Assembly: GCA_030760725.1 (NCBI GenBank)
Contig: JASWHV010000007.1
Coordinates: forward strand, 24,092,824 to 24,156,823
Length of the DNA: 64,000 bases
Direction of reading: 5' to 3'
Source of the DNA: Neostapfia colusana
Lineage: Eukaryota; Streptophyta; Magnoliopsida; Poales; Poaceae
Positions 37,201 to 47,091 of the stretch are shown piece after piece (position 1 is the stretch's first letter; each line of letters begins with the position of its first letter). The translations under genes and the position numbers were made by a program. The notes under the pieces are model-generated. The model was given only the letters and a program-made list of their open reading frames with translations. It ran no database searches and had not been told where the DNA came from.

Positions 37201-38377
37201 AGCCAAAAACTAGAAATTCTCTGCGGATTCTTCACGGTTGGCTTCCAAACTTGGAGGAGAGCAGCACAGTGGTCGCGCGCTCCTGTTGCCTCTCTTGCGG
37301 GACCGTGAAAACGCCTGTGGAACGCTGCCCACGGGCGCCTGTCTCTCGGCTGAGGCTAGGTCGCCGCGGTGGCGATCGCTCTTGGGCAAAGGAGGTCGGA
37401 ACTCGGGGTTTCTGGTGTTGGGGAGGTGGAGTGCGACCTCAGGTGGCTGTCTAGTAGCTCAGGGACGAAGGAGGAGATGGTTTTGTTGGTTTTCCCGATT
37501 GAGCAGAGAGCTGCGGCGAGAAACAATGCCGCTGCTCGGTTTTGCCCGCGAGAAGATAAAGCCGGCCGACTCCTGCTCGGTTGAGGCGGTGCCGGTCGCA
37601 TGGGGGCGCGAGCAAGCCGCCCTGGGCGCCAGCGCGCGGAGAGGGAAGCAGCTGGTGGCGCCGGTAGCTGCTCGGTGGCACAGCCGACAGCTGCTCGGTG
37701 GAATTTCCCACCGAGACTCTGACTTTGGGTGCAAGCTTCTCCTTCTTCCCTCTATGACATGTGGGTCCCACCCGGGGTTTTAACCTCTGAAATTTACTCC
37801 CATTCACTGTTGTAAACAGTGAGCCCCATAATACCCTTGGTGATTCAAATTATTCACCCCTGAGCCATTCGAATTGAATAGGATTCAAATTGGGTTTTGT
37901 TTGAGTGAATTTCAGCACAAGTTCAGTTTTGAATTCAAATAAAGTTTGAATTTCCCCCACTTAGCTCATGTCAAGATCAACTCCAAATGGAGTGAAAATT
38001 GGTGTGTGAGCTCACAAAAATGTGCTGAGTAAGAATATGCCTCCCACTTCTAAACTCATGGGATAAAAACAGTTTGAATTTGAATATGGTTTCAAACTGC
38101 CCTCTTTCTAACTATACCTAAAATGACCTCAAAAGGGTTTGGATTTGGGTGAAACTAGGCATGGACATCCTTAGCAAAGTGTAGGAGTTTTCATATGTCC
38201 AGCCCACCTATATTACATGTGGAAAATACCACTTTTGCAATATGTGAGTTTGTTCTCTAATGAGCATGTTGATGGTGGTTACTTGCTCTTCATTTGTGTT
38301 CATCAACTTTCCTCAAATGAGGTGTGTGGTGTGGTGATGAACATTTCAAATATGTGTCAAAAACTGAGGCCCTTACA
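34255..38377 (-). repeat. Element A 5' LTR, duplication copy 2
   Basis: 4123-bp copy of 28933-33055. This copy still borders the genuine remainder of B's 5' LTR (38378-39476), with GCCCG as the target duplication. It may still promote transcription leftward, but its transcript would enter only the stranded leader and then the first LTR copy. Confidence 0.85.
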
Positions 38378-38590
38378 GCCCGTGGGTGGGAGAATTGGAG
38401 ATTCTAGCCTGCCGGTGAAACCTTAGTGAGTCCATACATCTAGTAACCCATTTGTAAAGGCTATTTTGTGATCTCTTGACCATACACCGACGGTCGTGTA
38501 CTGGTATAATGGAGGTTCTGCAGTCGCCAACGGGTGACGAAATCACAAACTTGTGGGTAAAGAGGTGCAAACTCTGCAGAGTTATTAAAA

Positions 38591-38602
38591 CTATCATGAT
38601 AG
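38591..38602. other. LTR palindrome CTATCATGATAG in B (also 33269-33280, 46231-46242)
   Basis: A perfect 12-bp palindrome next to CTCTGCAGAG (46212-46221 in the 3' LTR). It corresponds to CTGTCAAGACAG in D. Confidence 0.6.
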
Positions 38603-38649
38603 CCGAGCTTACGGTCACGAGCACCTGGCTAAACTGCCATGATTAGTTC

Positions 38650-38721
38650 GGAATGGTTTTTGGGATGGTTATTGGAATGGTTTTTGGGATGGTTATTGGA
38701 ATGGTTTTTGGGATGGTTATT
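38650..38721 (+). repeat. 24-bp minisatellite in B LTR, three units
   Basis: Three head-to-tail units starting GGAATGGTTTTTGGGATGG. The same site in the 3' LTR (46290-46337) has two units. The stranded fragment (33328-33399) has three, consistent with its origin from the 5' LTR. Confidence 0.9.
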
Positions 38722-39479
38722 GGGAAGGTTCTCGGTTATGGTTATTAGTTTGGAACTGTTAAGTTTGGATGATGAGATGTTTGCATGACTGTTGGGTCAT
38801 GACATGGGATTGGTCTCGGTGTGAGACGAGGTTGATTTGTGAGATGAGATGGTAGCGAATAGGAGGAGGTATTCGTGAGTATGAATAAAGGATTAGTTAA
38901 TGTTCGGATGGAACACGGGGAGTGATGAAGGTACGTTGGTAATTTAATATATGCTGGGATTACATTCATCTGAAGTAAAGTTGCTGTTTTATCATGGTTT
39001 TACAAGATTGCTTTTCTGCAAATAAGCCTTTTATGCGTACCTTGTTTATGAGCTGCATATCATGTGTTTTCCCGCACTTGCTGAGTACATCATTGTACTG
39101 AACATTGCATTATTACTTCATCCTCAGCAGCAGGAGAAGCCTACTATGAAGATCAAGTGGAACATTATGGCGTGTGATCTGTTCTCAACCTTGCCTGTGG
39201 AGGGAGTAGAGATGGAGCCACTTCTGCTTAGTTTTGCTTCCGCATTAGTTTTTGCTTCCGCATTTAAATAAGGACTTCCGCTGCATAGAAATAAGACTTC
39301 CGCTGTAAGCATGAGTCCAAGACTCATGAGGTATTGTAATAAGCTCTGTTAATCGTGGTAATATATAATCTGAATTCAGTTTGTGGAACGTATGTGTATG
39401 TGTGAAGAACATCCTAGGCACACATATGCATTAGTTCTCGGTTCCGTGGTTTTTCCAAGGAATGGAGGGCGTCACAGAT

Positions 39480-39491
39480 TGGTATCAGACC
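39480..39491 (+). other. Primer binding site of B
   Basis: TGGTATCAGACC, three bases after the LTR end. It matches the tRNA-Met type for the first ten bases. Confidence 0.85.
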
Positions 39492-39855
39492 CACGGGTTG
39501 ACAGTAGGTTACACGCCTAGGTAGAAAGCCTTAGATAGATAATAGAGCTACGGGTTGACCCCAAGAAGGAGTTACAGGCGCCCTAGGGTGAATAGTTAGA
39601 TTGGCCTTTAAAAACCACCTTGACATAGGAAACCCTCCTTGAATAGGAGTTGTGTGGGCCCTTGTGATGATTATTTGTGAATATGTGTTTAAGTATGAGT
39701 TGTGGGACGTCTCAAAAACGTTGTTCATATCTATACGTAAGAAGAAAGAGGTGTGAAATGCTTCGGCACTTGATCACATCCTCATAAGGACTAATATATA
39801 TAGTCCAACTCACCTTGATGCATATAGTTGAAGGGACCTACCTAACCTTCTAACC

Positions 39856-39883
39856 TTCTATTCTATTTTGATCTCTCTCACAG
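39856..39883 (+). other. Predicted 3' splice acceptor at B gag start
   Basis: A pyrimidine-rich run ending TTTTGATCTCTCTCACAG directly abuts the gag ATG at 39884. CTAAC branch-point matches lie at about 39843 and 39851. Strong by eye. Confidence 0.6.
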
Positions 39884-42800
39884 ATGGTGAGAGGAAACGC
39901 CAGCCGAAGGAACGTCCAGGAAGATGACCACGAGGAAGTTCCTGCTAACTCCGGAGCTGGTGAAAACCATCTGGAAAGATTGATGGCCATGCAAAACCAG
40001 CTTATGCAAACCATGATCCAAACTTTGGGTCAGTTGCAGGCCAACCAAAACCCCGTTCCGGCACCACCGCCACCACCATCACCGGCTCATAACAGGTTGG
40101 GAGAGTTCATGAGGACTCGACCACCCAACTTTGCTCAAAATAGTGACCCCATGGAGGCCGATGATTGGTTGAAATCCATGGAGAAGAAGCTCGCCATTGT
40201 TCAGTGCAACGACCGAGAGAAGGTTCTCTTTGTGTCGCACCAGCTTATGGGAGCTGCCACCTGGTGGGATGCCTTGAGCAACGCCCATGCCAACCCGGAG
40301 ACAATCACTTGGACTGAGTTCAAGGAAAGTTTCCGCTCTCACTACATCCCTGTTGGTGTAATGATGCTCAAGAGGCAGGAGTTTGAAGGTCTCCGCCAAG
40401 GACAGAAAAGTGTGAATGAATATCTCAACAAGTTCATACAACTGTCCCGGTACGCCCCGGAAGATGTCAACTCAGATCAGAGGAAGCAGTACCTGTTCAT
40501 GAGAGGGTTGAACAATGAGATCCAAGTTCAGCTCCTCAACAATGACTATGTAAGCTTCCAGAAGCTAGTTGATAAGGCTATTGTGGTGAAAAACAAGATC
40601 CGGGAGATCGAGCGAGAATGCAAGAGGAAGATGCCATACCAGCCCCAAGTGAGCAACGTACGACCTAGATACATGCCCCCTGCACCGCAGTATGGATCGA
40701 CCACTCCTACGAACCGCCCTGGTCAGCCACCACAGCAACGGTTCGTTGCACCGGCACCTCGTGTGCCCATGCCTCCTGCGCCCCGGCCTAACAATGGCGC
40801 TCCTGTTCAAAACCCCCGCCCCAATGTACCTGCTGCTGTAGGCAACAGGGCATGCTTTGCATGCGGGGAAGTAGGCCACTTCGCTAACCAGTGCCCGAAG
40901 AGAGGCCCTGGACAGCAAGGTAACGTGCCCAAGCAGAACCAGCGACCAAACGGAGGGGACAACCAAGGGAACCGTGGCCCGCAGAACTATGCTCGTGGCC
41001 ACGTTAACCATGTCACTGCTGAGGAAGCACAACAGGCTGAGGACGTCGCAATTGGTATGTTCCTTGCCAACTCCAACCCAGCCACCATTTTATTTGATTC
41101 TGGAGCATCACATTCCTTCATATCATCCGAATATGTTGCCAAGCATCATCTACTCGTATCCCACTTAGAATGTGCTATGTTAGTTAATTCTCCCGGAGGT
41201 GAAATGAGGACTAATATAGTATGTCCTAAAGTAAGCCTTAAAATAAGGGGGGTAGACTTCCTTGCCAACCTTATTGTTTTGGACTCCCACGGGATTGACA
41301 TCATACTAGGAATGGACTGGTTAAGCAAGCACAATGGAGTAATCCAATGTGCTGAGAGAAGCGTGCAGTTGACGAACGAACACGGTATCCGTGTCGAGTT
41401 TGAATCAGCCCAGCAAGCAACCGAACGGGCAGATTTGAACCATGTCGAAGGAACAACATTAGACAGCATTCCAGTGGTTCAGGAATTTTCGGACGTATTC
41501 CCGGAAGAGCTCCCGGGAATGCCACCTGACCGGGACATCGAGTTTGCCATAGATTTGGTACCCGGAACTGCACCTATAGCTAAGAGACCATATAGGATGC
41601 CCGTCAACGAGTTAGTTGAACTCAAGAAGCAAATTCAAGAACAGATGGAGAAGGGTTTTATCCGTCCAAGCTCATCACCATGGGGAGCTCCGGTACTCTT
41701 CGTGGATAAGAAGGACGGAACCCAAAGAATATGCGTGGACTACAGATCTCTCAACGAGGTGACAATCAAGAATAAATACCCTCTGCCCCGTATAGAGGAC
41801 CTGTTCGATCAAATGAAAGGAGCCCAGGTATTCTCCAAGATTGATCTTCGGTCGGGATATTTCCAGCTGAAGATTAAGCCCTCCGATATACCTAAGACAG
41901 CCTTTCGGACACGGTATGGTTCATATGAATATACCGTTATGTCTTTTGGATTGACGAATGCACCCGCATACTTCATGTACCTTATGAACAAGGTTTTCAT
42001 GGAGTACTTGGACAAGTTCGTCGTGGTTTTCATCGATGACATTATGGTGTATTCAAAAAATAAGGAGGAGCATGAAGAACATCTGAGATTGACCTTGCAG
42101 AAGTTGCGCGAGCATCAGTTGTATGCCAAGCTCAACAAGTGTCAATTTTGGCTAAAGGAAATATCTTTCCTAGGCCACATCATCTCCAAGGAAGGGGTAT
42201 CGGTTGATCCTGGAAATGTGAGAGATGTTCTAAAGTGGGACCAACCAAAGAGCGTGAGGGATATTCGAAGTTTCCTTGGGATGGCAGGATACTATCGTCG
42301 CTTCATTAAAGACTTCTCTAAGATAGCAAAGCCTATGACGGAGTTGCTAATGAAGGGAAAAGTCTTTCAATGGACACAAGCCTGCCAAGAAAGTTTTGAG
42401 GAACTCAAGAAAAGGCTAACCACAGCACCAGTTCTGGTATTGCCAGACGTAAGCAAGAGCTTTGACATATATTGTGACGCATCCAGACAAGGGCTCGGAT
42501 GTGTGCTCATGCAGGAAGGACAAGTGGTAGCCTATGCCTCACGACAATTAAAGAAGCATGAGCTTAACTATCCTACGCATGATTTGCAGTTAGCAGCAGT
42601 GGTGCATGCATTGAAGATTTGGAGACATTATATCCTTGGTCATCGATGTGAGATCTATACGGATCATAAAAGCCTCAAGTACATATTTACACAAATGGAC
42701 TTGAATTTAAGGCAACGTCGATGGTTAGAACTCATCAAGGATTATGATGTAGGAATCAACTACCACCCCGGGAAGGCCAATGTAGTAGCTGACGCATTGA

Positions 42801-44380
42801 GCAGAAAGGGAGCATGCCACCAACTCACGGTTCGGGAGCTACCACCCGAACTACGTAAGGAGTTCGAACGGTTACACCTCGGATTCTTGAATAACATGAA
42901 AATAATGGAGATCCACTCCTCACTGGAGCAAGAAATAAGAAAGGGCCAAGCAACGGACGAGGGGATCAAGGAGATCAAGGAAAGAATCCGACGAGGGATA
43001 GAGAAGGATTTCAGGGAGGATAAAAAGGGTACGCTTTGGCTAGGAAAAAGGATCTGTGTGCCAAACATAAGACACCTTCGCGACATGATATTGAAGGAGG
43101 CACATGATTCACCCTATTCCATACATCCAGGGAGCACAAAAATGTACAAGGTTTTGAAAACTTGCTATTGGTGGGATGGTATGAAGAGGGATATAGATGA
43201 ATACGTTGCCCTATGCGACACATGCCAACGAGTAAAAGCTGAACATCAAAAACCCGCTGGATTGCTGCAACCTTTGAGAGTACCCGAATGGAAATGGGAG
43301 GACATCAGTATGGACTTCATCGTCGGATTACCACGTACTCAATCAGGATACGATTCCATCTGGGTCATTGTGGACCGGTTGACAAAAACCTCCCATTTTC
43401 TTCCGGTAAAGACCAGTTACAACGTTGCACAATTGGCGGAGTTGTACATGGAGCAGATCGTGTGCCGGCACGGAGTTCCGAAGAGGATAGTCTCATATCG
43501 AGGTTCTCAGTTTACCTCTAGATTCTGGAGGAAGCTGCAGAAAGCCATGGGGACACGACTGGATTTTAGCTCCGCCTATCACCCACAAACAGATGGGCAA
43601 ACCGAAAGGACGAACCAAATCTTGGAGGACATGTTGAGAGCTTGCGCCTTGAAACGTGGGCGTAGTTGGGATAGGAGTTTACCGTATGCCGAGTTCTCCT
43701 ACAACAACAGCTATCAAGCTAGCTTGAAGATGTCGCCTTTTGAAGCCTTATATGGTAGACGGTGTAGAACACCGCTGTTCTGGAACGAAACTGGAGAGAA
43801 CCAGGTGTTTGGACCTGAAGTACTACAAGAAGTTGAAAAGCAGGTCCAAACAATACGGGAGAACTTAAAGGCTGCTCAGTCACGACAGAAGGGCTATGCG
43901 GACAATAGGCGTAGGAAGTTGACCTTTGAAATAGGAGACTTCGTATACCTTAAGGTATCGCCTATCCGAGGCCAACGACATTTTAACGTCAAAGGCAAGC
44001 TAGCACCTCGCTACATCGGACCCTTTAAGATTTCGAACAAGCGAGGAGAAGTAGCCTATCAACTAGAGCTCCCAAACCACCTCTCCGACGTACATGACGT
44101 GTTTCATGTATCCCAGCTCAAAAAGTGCTTGAGAGTACCAGAGGAACAAGTGTCAATGGGAGAACTTGAACTTCAAGAGGACCTGACTTACGCAGAACAC
44201 CCTGTCCGAATCTTGGACGTAAAGGAAAGGGTCACCCGAAACAAGGTGATTCGATGGTGCAAGGTACAATGGAGCCATCACACTGAAGCTGAAGCCACAT
44301 GGGAGCGAGAAGAGGATATCAAGGCAGAATTTCCCCATCTATTTTCTACTAACGAATCTCGAGGACGAGATTCAATTTAA
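39884..44380 (+). CDS. Element B Gag-Pol polyprotein (open, integrase catalytic Asp lost)
   Basis: A 1498-residue open frame. Gag, then zinc knuckle CFACGEVGHFANQC (about 323-337), protease LFDSGASHSFIS (about 402-414), RT with FIDDIMVYS (about 715), and RNase H (CDASRQGLGC about 863). Integrase HHCC is at about 1071-1122 and its catalytic region has MDFIVGLP (about 1143) and YHPQTDGQTERTNQ (about 1233-1246). A GPY/F region and C-terminal chromodomain (YAEHPVRILD ... EATWEREEDIKAEFPHLF) follow. The second DDE aspartate is Tyr: residues 1203-1207 read V-S-Y-R-G, codon TAT at 43496-43498, where D and A have S-D-R-G. The frame is otherwise whole, so RT and RNase H may be active while integration should fail. 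The closest relative in the window is D. Confidence 0.96.
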   Translation: MVRGNASRRNVQEDDHEEVPANSGAGENHLERLMAMQNQLMQTMIQTLGQLQANQNPVPAPPPPPSPAHNRLGEFMRTRPPNFAQNSDPMEADDWLKSMEKKLAIVQCNDREKVLFVSHQLMGAATWWDALSNAHANPETITWTEFKESFRSHYIPVGVMMLKRQEFEGLRQGQKSVNEYLNKFIQLSRYAPEDVNSDQRKQYLFMRGLNNEIQVQLLNNDYVSFQKLVDKAIVVKNKIREIERECKRKMPYQPQVSNVRPRYMPPAPQYGSTTPTNRPGQPPQQRFVAPAPRVPMPPAPRPNNGAPVQNPRPNVPAAVGNRACFACGEVGHFANQCPKRGPGQQGNVPKQNQRPNGGDNQGNRGPQNYARGHVNHVTAEEAQQAEDVAIGMFLANSNPATILFDSGASHSFISSEYVAKHHLLVSHLECAMLVNSPGGEMRTNIVCPKVSLKIRGVDFLANLIVLDSHGIDIILGMDWLSKHNGVIQCAERSVQLTNEHGIRVEFESAQQATERADLNHVEGTTLDSIPVVQEFSDVFPEELPGMPPDRDIEFAIDLVPGTAPIAKRPYRMPVNELVELKKQIQEQMEKGFIRPSSSPWGAPVLFVDKKDGTQRICVDYRSLNEVTIKNKYPLPRIEDLFDQMKGAQVFSKIDLRSGYFQLKIKPSDIPKTAFRTRYGSYEYTVMSFGLTNAPAYFMYLMNKVFMEYLDKFVVVFIDDIMVYSKNKEEHEEHLRLTLQKLREHQLYAKLNKCQFWLKEISFLGHIISKEGVSVDPGNVRDVLKWDQPKSVRDIRSFLGMAGYYRRFIKDFSKIAKPMTELLMKGKVFQWTQACQESFEELKKRLTTAPVLVLPDVSKSFDIYCDASRQGLGCVLMQEGQVVAYASRQLKKHELNYPTHDLQLAAVVHALKIWRHYILGHRCEIYTDHKSLKYIFTQMDLNLRQRRWLELIKDYDVGINYHPGKANVVADALSRKGACHQLTVRELPPELRKEFERLHLGFLNNMKIMEIHSSLEQEIRKGQATDEGIKEIKERIRRGIEKDFREDKKGTLWLGKRICVPNIRHLRDMILKEAHDSPYSIHPGSTKMYKVLKTCYWWDGMKRDIDEYVALCDTCQRVKAEHQKPAGLLQPLRVPEWKWEDISMDFIVGLPRTQSGYDSIWVIVDRLTKTSHFLPVKTSYNVAQLAELYMEQIVCRHGVPKRIVSYRGSQFTSRFWRKLQKAMGTRLDFSSAYHPQTDGQTERTNQILEDMLRACALKRGRSWDRSLPYAEFSYNNSYQASLKMSPFEALYGRRCRTPLFWNETGENQVFGPEVLQEVEKQVQTIRENLKAAQSRQKGYADNRRRKLTFEIGDFVYLKVSPIRGQRHFNVKGKLAPRYIGPFKISNKRGEVAYQLELPNHLSDVHDVFHVSQLKKCLRVPEEQVSMGELELQEDLTYAEHPVRILDVKERVTRNKVIRWCKVQWSHHTEAEATWEREEDIKAEFPHLFSTNESRGRDSI

Positions 44381-44392
44381 GGGGGGTAGATT
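44379..44392 (+). other. Polypurine tract of B
   Basis: AAGGGGGGTAGATT directly before the 3' LTR, overlapping the end of gag-pol. Nearly the same as D's tract. Confidence 0.88.
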
Positions 44393-44539
44393 TGTGACAC
44401 CCTCATCTCGGGTGTCAGCATATGTTCACGAGTTATGAAGAAGAAAACATTCTAAGAAAAGATGGAACAATGACAAGTACCAAAAGTATAGCTAATAAAG
44501 CTCTCAGAGAGCACCGAAGGCAACTACCGCGGCCAACCG

Positions 44540-45075
44540 GCCATGTGGCGTGTTCGGAGCTCGTCCCTGCGAGGTAAAGAGAGATCCGCTGCTGAAAGAG
44601 CTACGTGGCGGGTTCGGGGCTCGTCGCCACAAAGGAAAAAGGTTCGACCCTGTGGGACACGTGTTGCCCACGGAGCTAGCCTCTGCGGAAGAAGCAAAGG
44701 CATTTTTCGTAGGACACATGTCATCCTCAGAGCTAGTCCTTGCGGAAATCAGAGGACACGTCACGCGGGATACGTGTCGGTCTCGGAGCTCATCTCAGAG
44801 GAATCCGGGTCTATCGAACACGTGTCGCCACCGGAGCTTATCTCCGGGAGGTCTTTCGTTGCTAGACACGTGTCGACCGCGGGGCATGTTCCTGAGGAAA
44901 GAAGAGGGGGAAGACCGGCGCCAACACGTGGCGTGCGCGGAGCTCACCTCCAAAAAGAGGAGAGGTCTCGGTCGACTGACATGTGGCACAACCGGAGCTC
45001 GTCTCTGCGGAGGAGTAGATACCAGGCCCCGGGAGGACACGTGGAGCCTCCGGAGCTCATCATCGCGGAGGTAAC
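44540..45075 (+). repeat. Degenerate tandem array with G-box cores in B U3
   Basis: About ten units of roughly 45-60 bp, each with an ACGTG-type core followed by CGGAGCTC and a TCT..GCGGAGG-like tail. Perfect CACGTG is found at 44658-44663 and near 44820, 44866, 44924 and 45039; other units have CATGTG, TACGTG or CACATG. In plants CACGTG is a bZIP/bHLH binding core, so this is a likely enhancer array. The long ORFs running through it are by-products of the repeats. Confidence 0.75.
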
Positions 45076-45233
45076 GAGTCTGGAGCGGTTTTTACGCGTA
45101 AAGATACCGGTACGCAACAGAAACCGATCTAAACATTGTGATGTTACCAAAAATAAGACGTCAGGATCCAACAAAGATCTGAATAAGACTCTTATTTGGG
45201 ATCAAATCAGATAAGGACTCTTCTCTTCCCGAT

Positions 45234-45241
45234 TATAAATA
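45234..45241 (+). promoter_or_regulatory. TATA box of B 3' LTR
   Basis: TATAAATA following the U3 array. A GC-type donor AAG|GCAAGT lies 261 nt downstream (45492-45500). The spacing resembles TATA-to-donor in D (277) and G (265). Confidence 0.65.
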
Positions 45242-45491
45242 GAGCCCAAAACCTCTGGCCGAAACCACAAACTTCTCTTTCAACTCCTGAGCCGACGACT
45301 TAGAGCCCTAGCCCTAACTCGCCGAGCAAAACATCGCCGAAGCGCAACAAGGAAGATCATCAGAGAAGGACTAAGCGGTCTGGGGAGGACCTCGAAGACA
45401 AGAAGAGCGTGAGGACAAGCTTAGGGAGCTGTCTACGACGAGCTGCAGCAACAAGGTTTTGAGAATCAAGAACAACCGGAACCGCAAGTAC

Positions 45492-45500
45492 AAGGCAAGT
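45492..45500 (+). other. Predicted GC-AG 5' splice donor in B LTR
   Basis: AAG|GCAAGT matches the strict consensus of plant GC-AG introns. In a full-length B transcript the equivalent site in the 5' LTR would pair with the acceptor at 39883. Competing GT sites exist nearby, so this is tentative. Confidence 0.35.
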
Positions 45501-47091
45501 GCTCCCTGACCATATTAATCCTATGTTTTGGACAAAACTGTTTTGTTTTGCGAAAAGGTGTGCGTACTGAGTCAAACATGATGGGAAACCCTTTTATAGG
45601 AGTTTACTAGTTTTGGTTGAACCACCCTTGTCACCTGGGAAGTTGTATGAGTCGGGTATGGTTTTTGCTTTATGCTTCGCTGAGTCTATGGGATTGGGAA
45701 GCGAGATAGATGTGTCTAGCTAACAGCACTCGTATTGATAAAAAGAAACTGATGTTAATAATGAACATGGATCGGAGGGAGATCTAGGCAGGACTGGGTT
45801 TGTGAATGAGGTAGCATGAGATGGTGGTTTACTTGCCATAGATCTAAGGACCGGTTCATGCATGCACATGCCAGGATAACAGTGCCACCACAAGGCCAAG
45901 TATGGGTGCGGCTTAGCTGAGTAATTAGGTAAGTTGCTAGAGTGTTGTGGACTGTGGAAGGCGCGGGGAATGGGAGTCGAGTGAGGACTGCCCTGGAACT
46001 GCATGGCACAAGAGGGGGCCCGTGGGTGGGAGAATTGGAGATTCTAGCCTGCCGGTGAAACCTTAGTGAGTCCATACATCTAGTAACCCCTTTGTAAAGG
46101 CTATTTTGTGATCTCTTGACCATACACCGACGGTCGTGTACTGGTATAATGGAGGTTCTGCAGTCGCTTACGGGTGACGAAATCACAAACTTGTGGGTTA
46201 AGAGGTGCAAACTCTGCAGAGTTATTAAAACTATCATGATAGCCGAGGTTACGGTCACGAGCACCTGGCTAAACTGCCATGATTAGTTGGGAATGGTTTT
46301 TGGGATGGTTATTGGAATGGTTTTTGGGATGGTTATTGGGAAGGTCTCGGTTATGGTTATTAGTTTGGAACTATTAAGTCTAGATGATGAGATGTTTGCA
46401 TGACTGTTGGGTCATGACATGGGATTGGTCTCGGTGTGAGACGAGGTTGATTTGTGAGATGAGATGGCAGCGAATACGAGGAGGTATTCGTGAGTATGAA
46501 TAAAGGATTGGTTAATGTTCGGATGGAACACGGGGGGTGATGAAGGTACGTTGGTAATTTAATATATGCTGGGATTACATTCATCTAAAGTAAAGTTGCT
46601 GTTTTATCATGGTTTTACAAGATTGCTTTTCTGCATATAAGCCTTTTATGCCTACCTTGTTTATGAGCTGCATATCATGTGTTTTCCCGCACTTGCTGAG
46701 TACATCATTGTACTCAACCTTGCATTATTACTTCATCCTCAGCAGCAGGAGAAGCCTACTATGAAGATCAAGTGGAACATTATGGCGTGTGATCTGTTCT
46801 CAACCTTGCCTGTGGAGGGAGTAGAGATGGAGCCACTTCTGCTTAGTTTTGCTTCCGCATTAGTTTTTGCTTCCGCATTTAAATAAGGACTTCCGCTGCA
46901 TAGAAATAAGACTTCCGCTGTAAGCATGAGTCCAAGACTCATGAGGTATTGTAATAAACTCTGTTAATCATGGTAATATATAATCTGAATTCAGTTTGTG
47001 GAACGTATGTGTATGTGTGAAGAACATCCTGGGCACACATATGCATTAGTTCTCGGTTCCGTGGTTTTTCCACAGAATGGAGGGCGTCACA

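Larger units (their letters stand above)
28536..39188. repeat. 5322-bp tandem duplication spanning the A/B junction
   Basis: Two near-identical units follow each other, 28536-33857 and 33858-39179, each carrying A leader, A primer site, A 5' LTR and part of B's LTR. The 9-mer TGTTCTCAA occurs at 28536-28544, 33858-33866 and 39180-39188, exactly 5322 bp apart, and marks both breakpoints and the internal junction. Differences noticed between copies are C/T at 28842 versus 34164, A/C near 31171 versus 36493, and C/A near 33128 versus 38450. The duplication is therefore recent but not an exact copy. Confidence 0.93.
38378..39476 (+). repeat. B 5' LTR, downstream part
   Basis: 1099 bp matching 46018-47091 of B's 3' LTR. 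The 25-bp excess is one extra 24-bp repeat unit plus one base. It ends GGGCGTCACA at 39476, followed by the primer site. The upstream part of this LTR is beyond the left edge because A inserted here. B's presumed promoter and donor region therefore lies more than 38 kb away from gag. Confidence 0.9.
38378..47091 (+). mobile_element. Element B: chromodomain gypsy retrotransposon (right part)
   Basis: Visible parts are the partial 5' LTR 38378-39476, primer site 39480-39491, leader to 39883, gag-pol 39884-44380, polypurine tract 44379-44392 and 3' LTR 44393-47091. The left end is outside the window. It is inserted in the integrase gene of E; GTTGG at 47092-47096 is the expected right target duplication. 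The leader is only about 400 bp and has no pre-gag ORF, unlike A, D and G. Confidence 0.9.
44393..47091 (+). repeat. B 3' LTR
   Basis: 2699 bp, TGTGACACCC to GGGCGTCACA. U3 (about 44393-45265) holds a tandem G-box-like array and a TATA box. The rest is R-U5, with the paired palindromes (46212-46242) and two 24-bp repeat units. From 46018 it can be aligned with the 5' copy; scattered differences show B is older than D. Confidence 0.93.

Noticed and set aside
44543..45214. 223-codon and overlapping 174-codon frames
   Set aside because: They run through the tandem G-box array of B's U3 in several frames at once, which short GC-rich repeats produce by chance.
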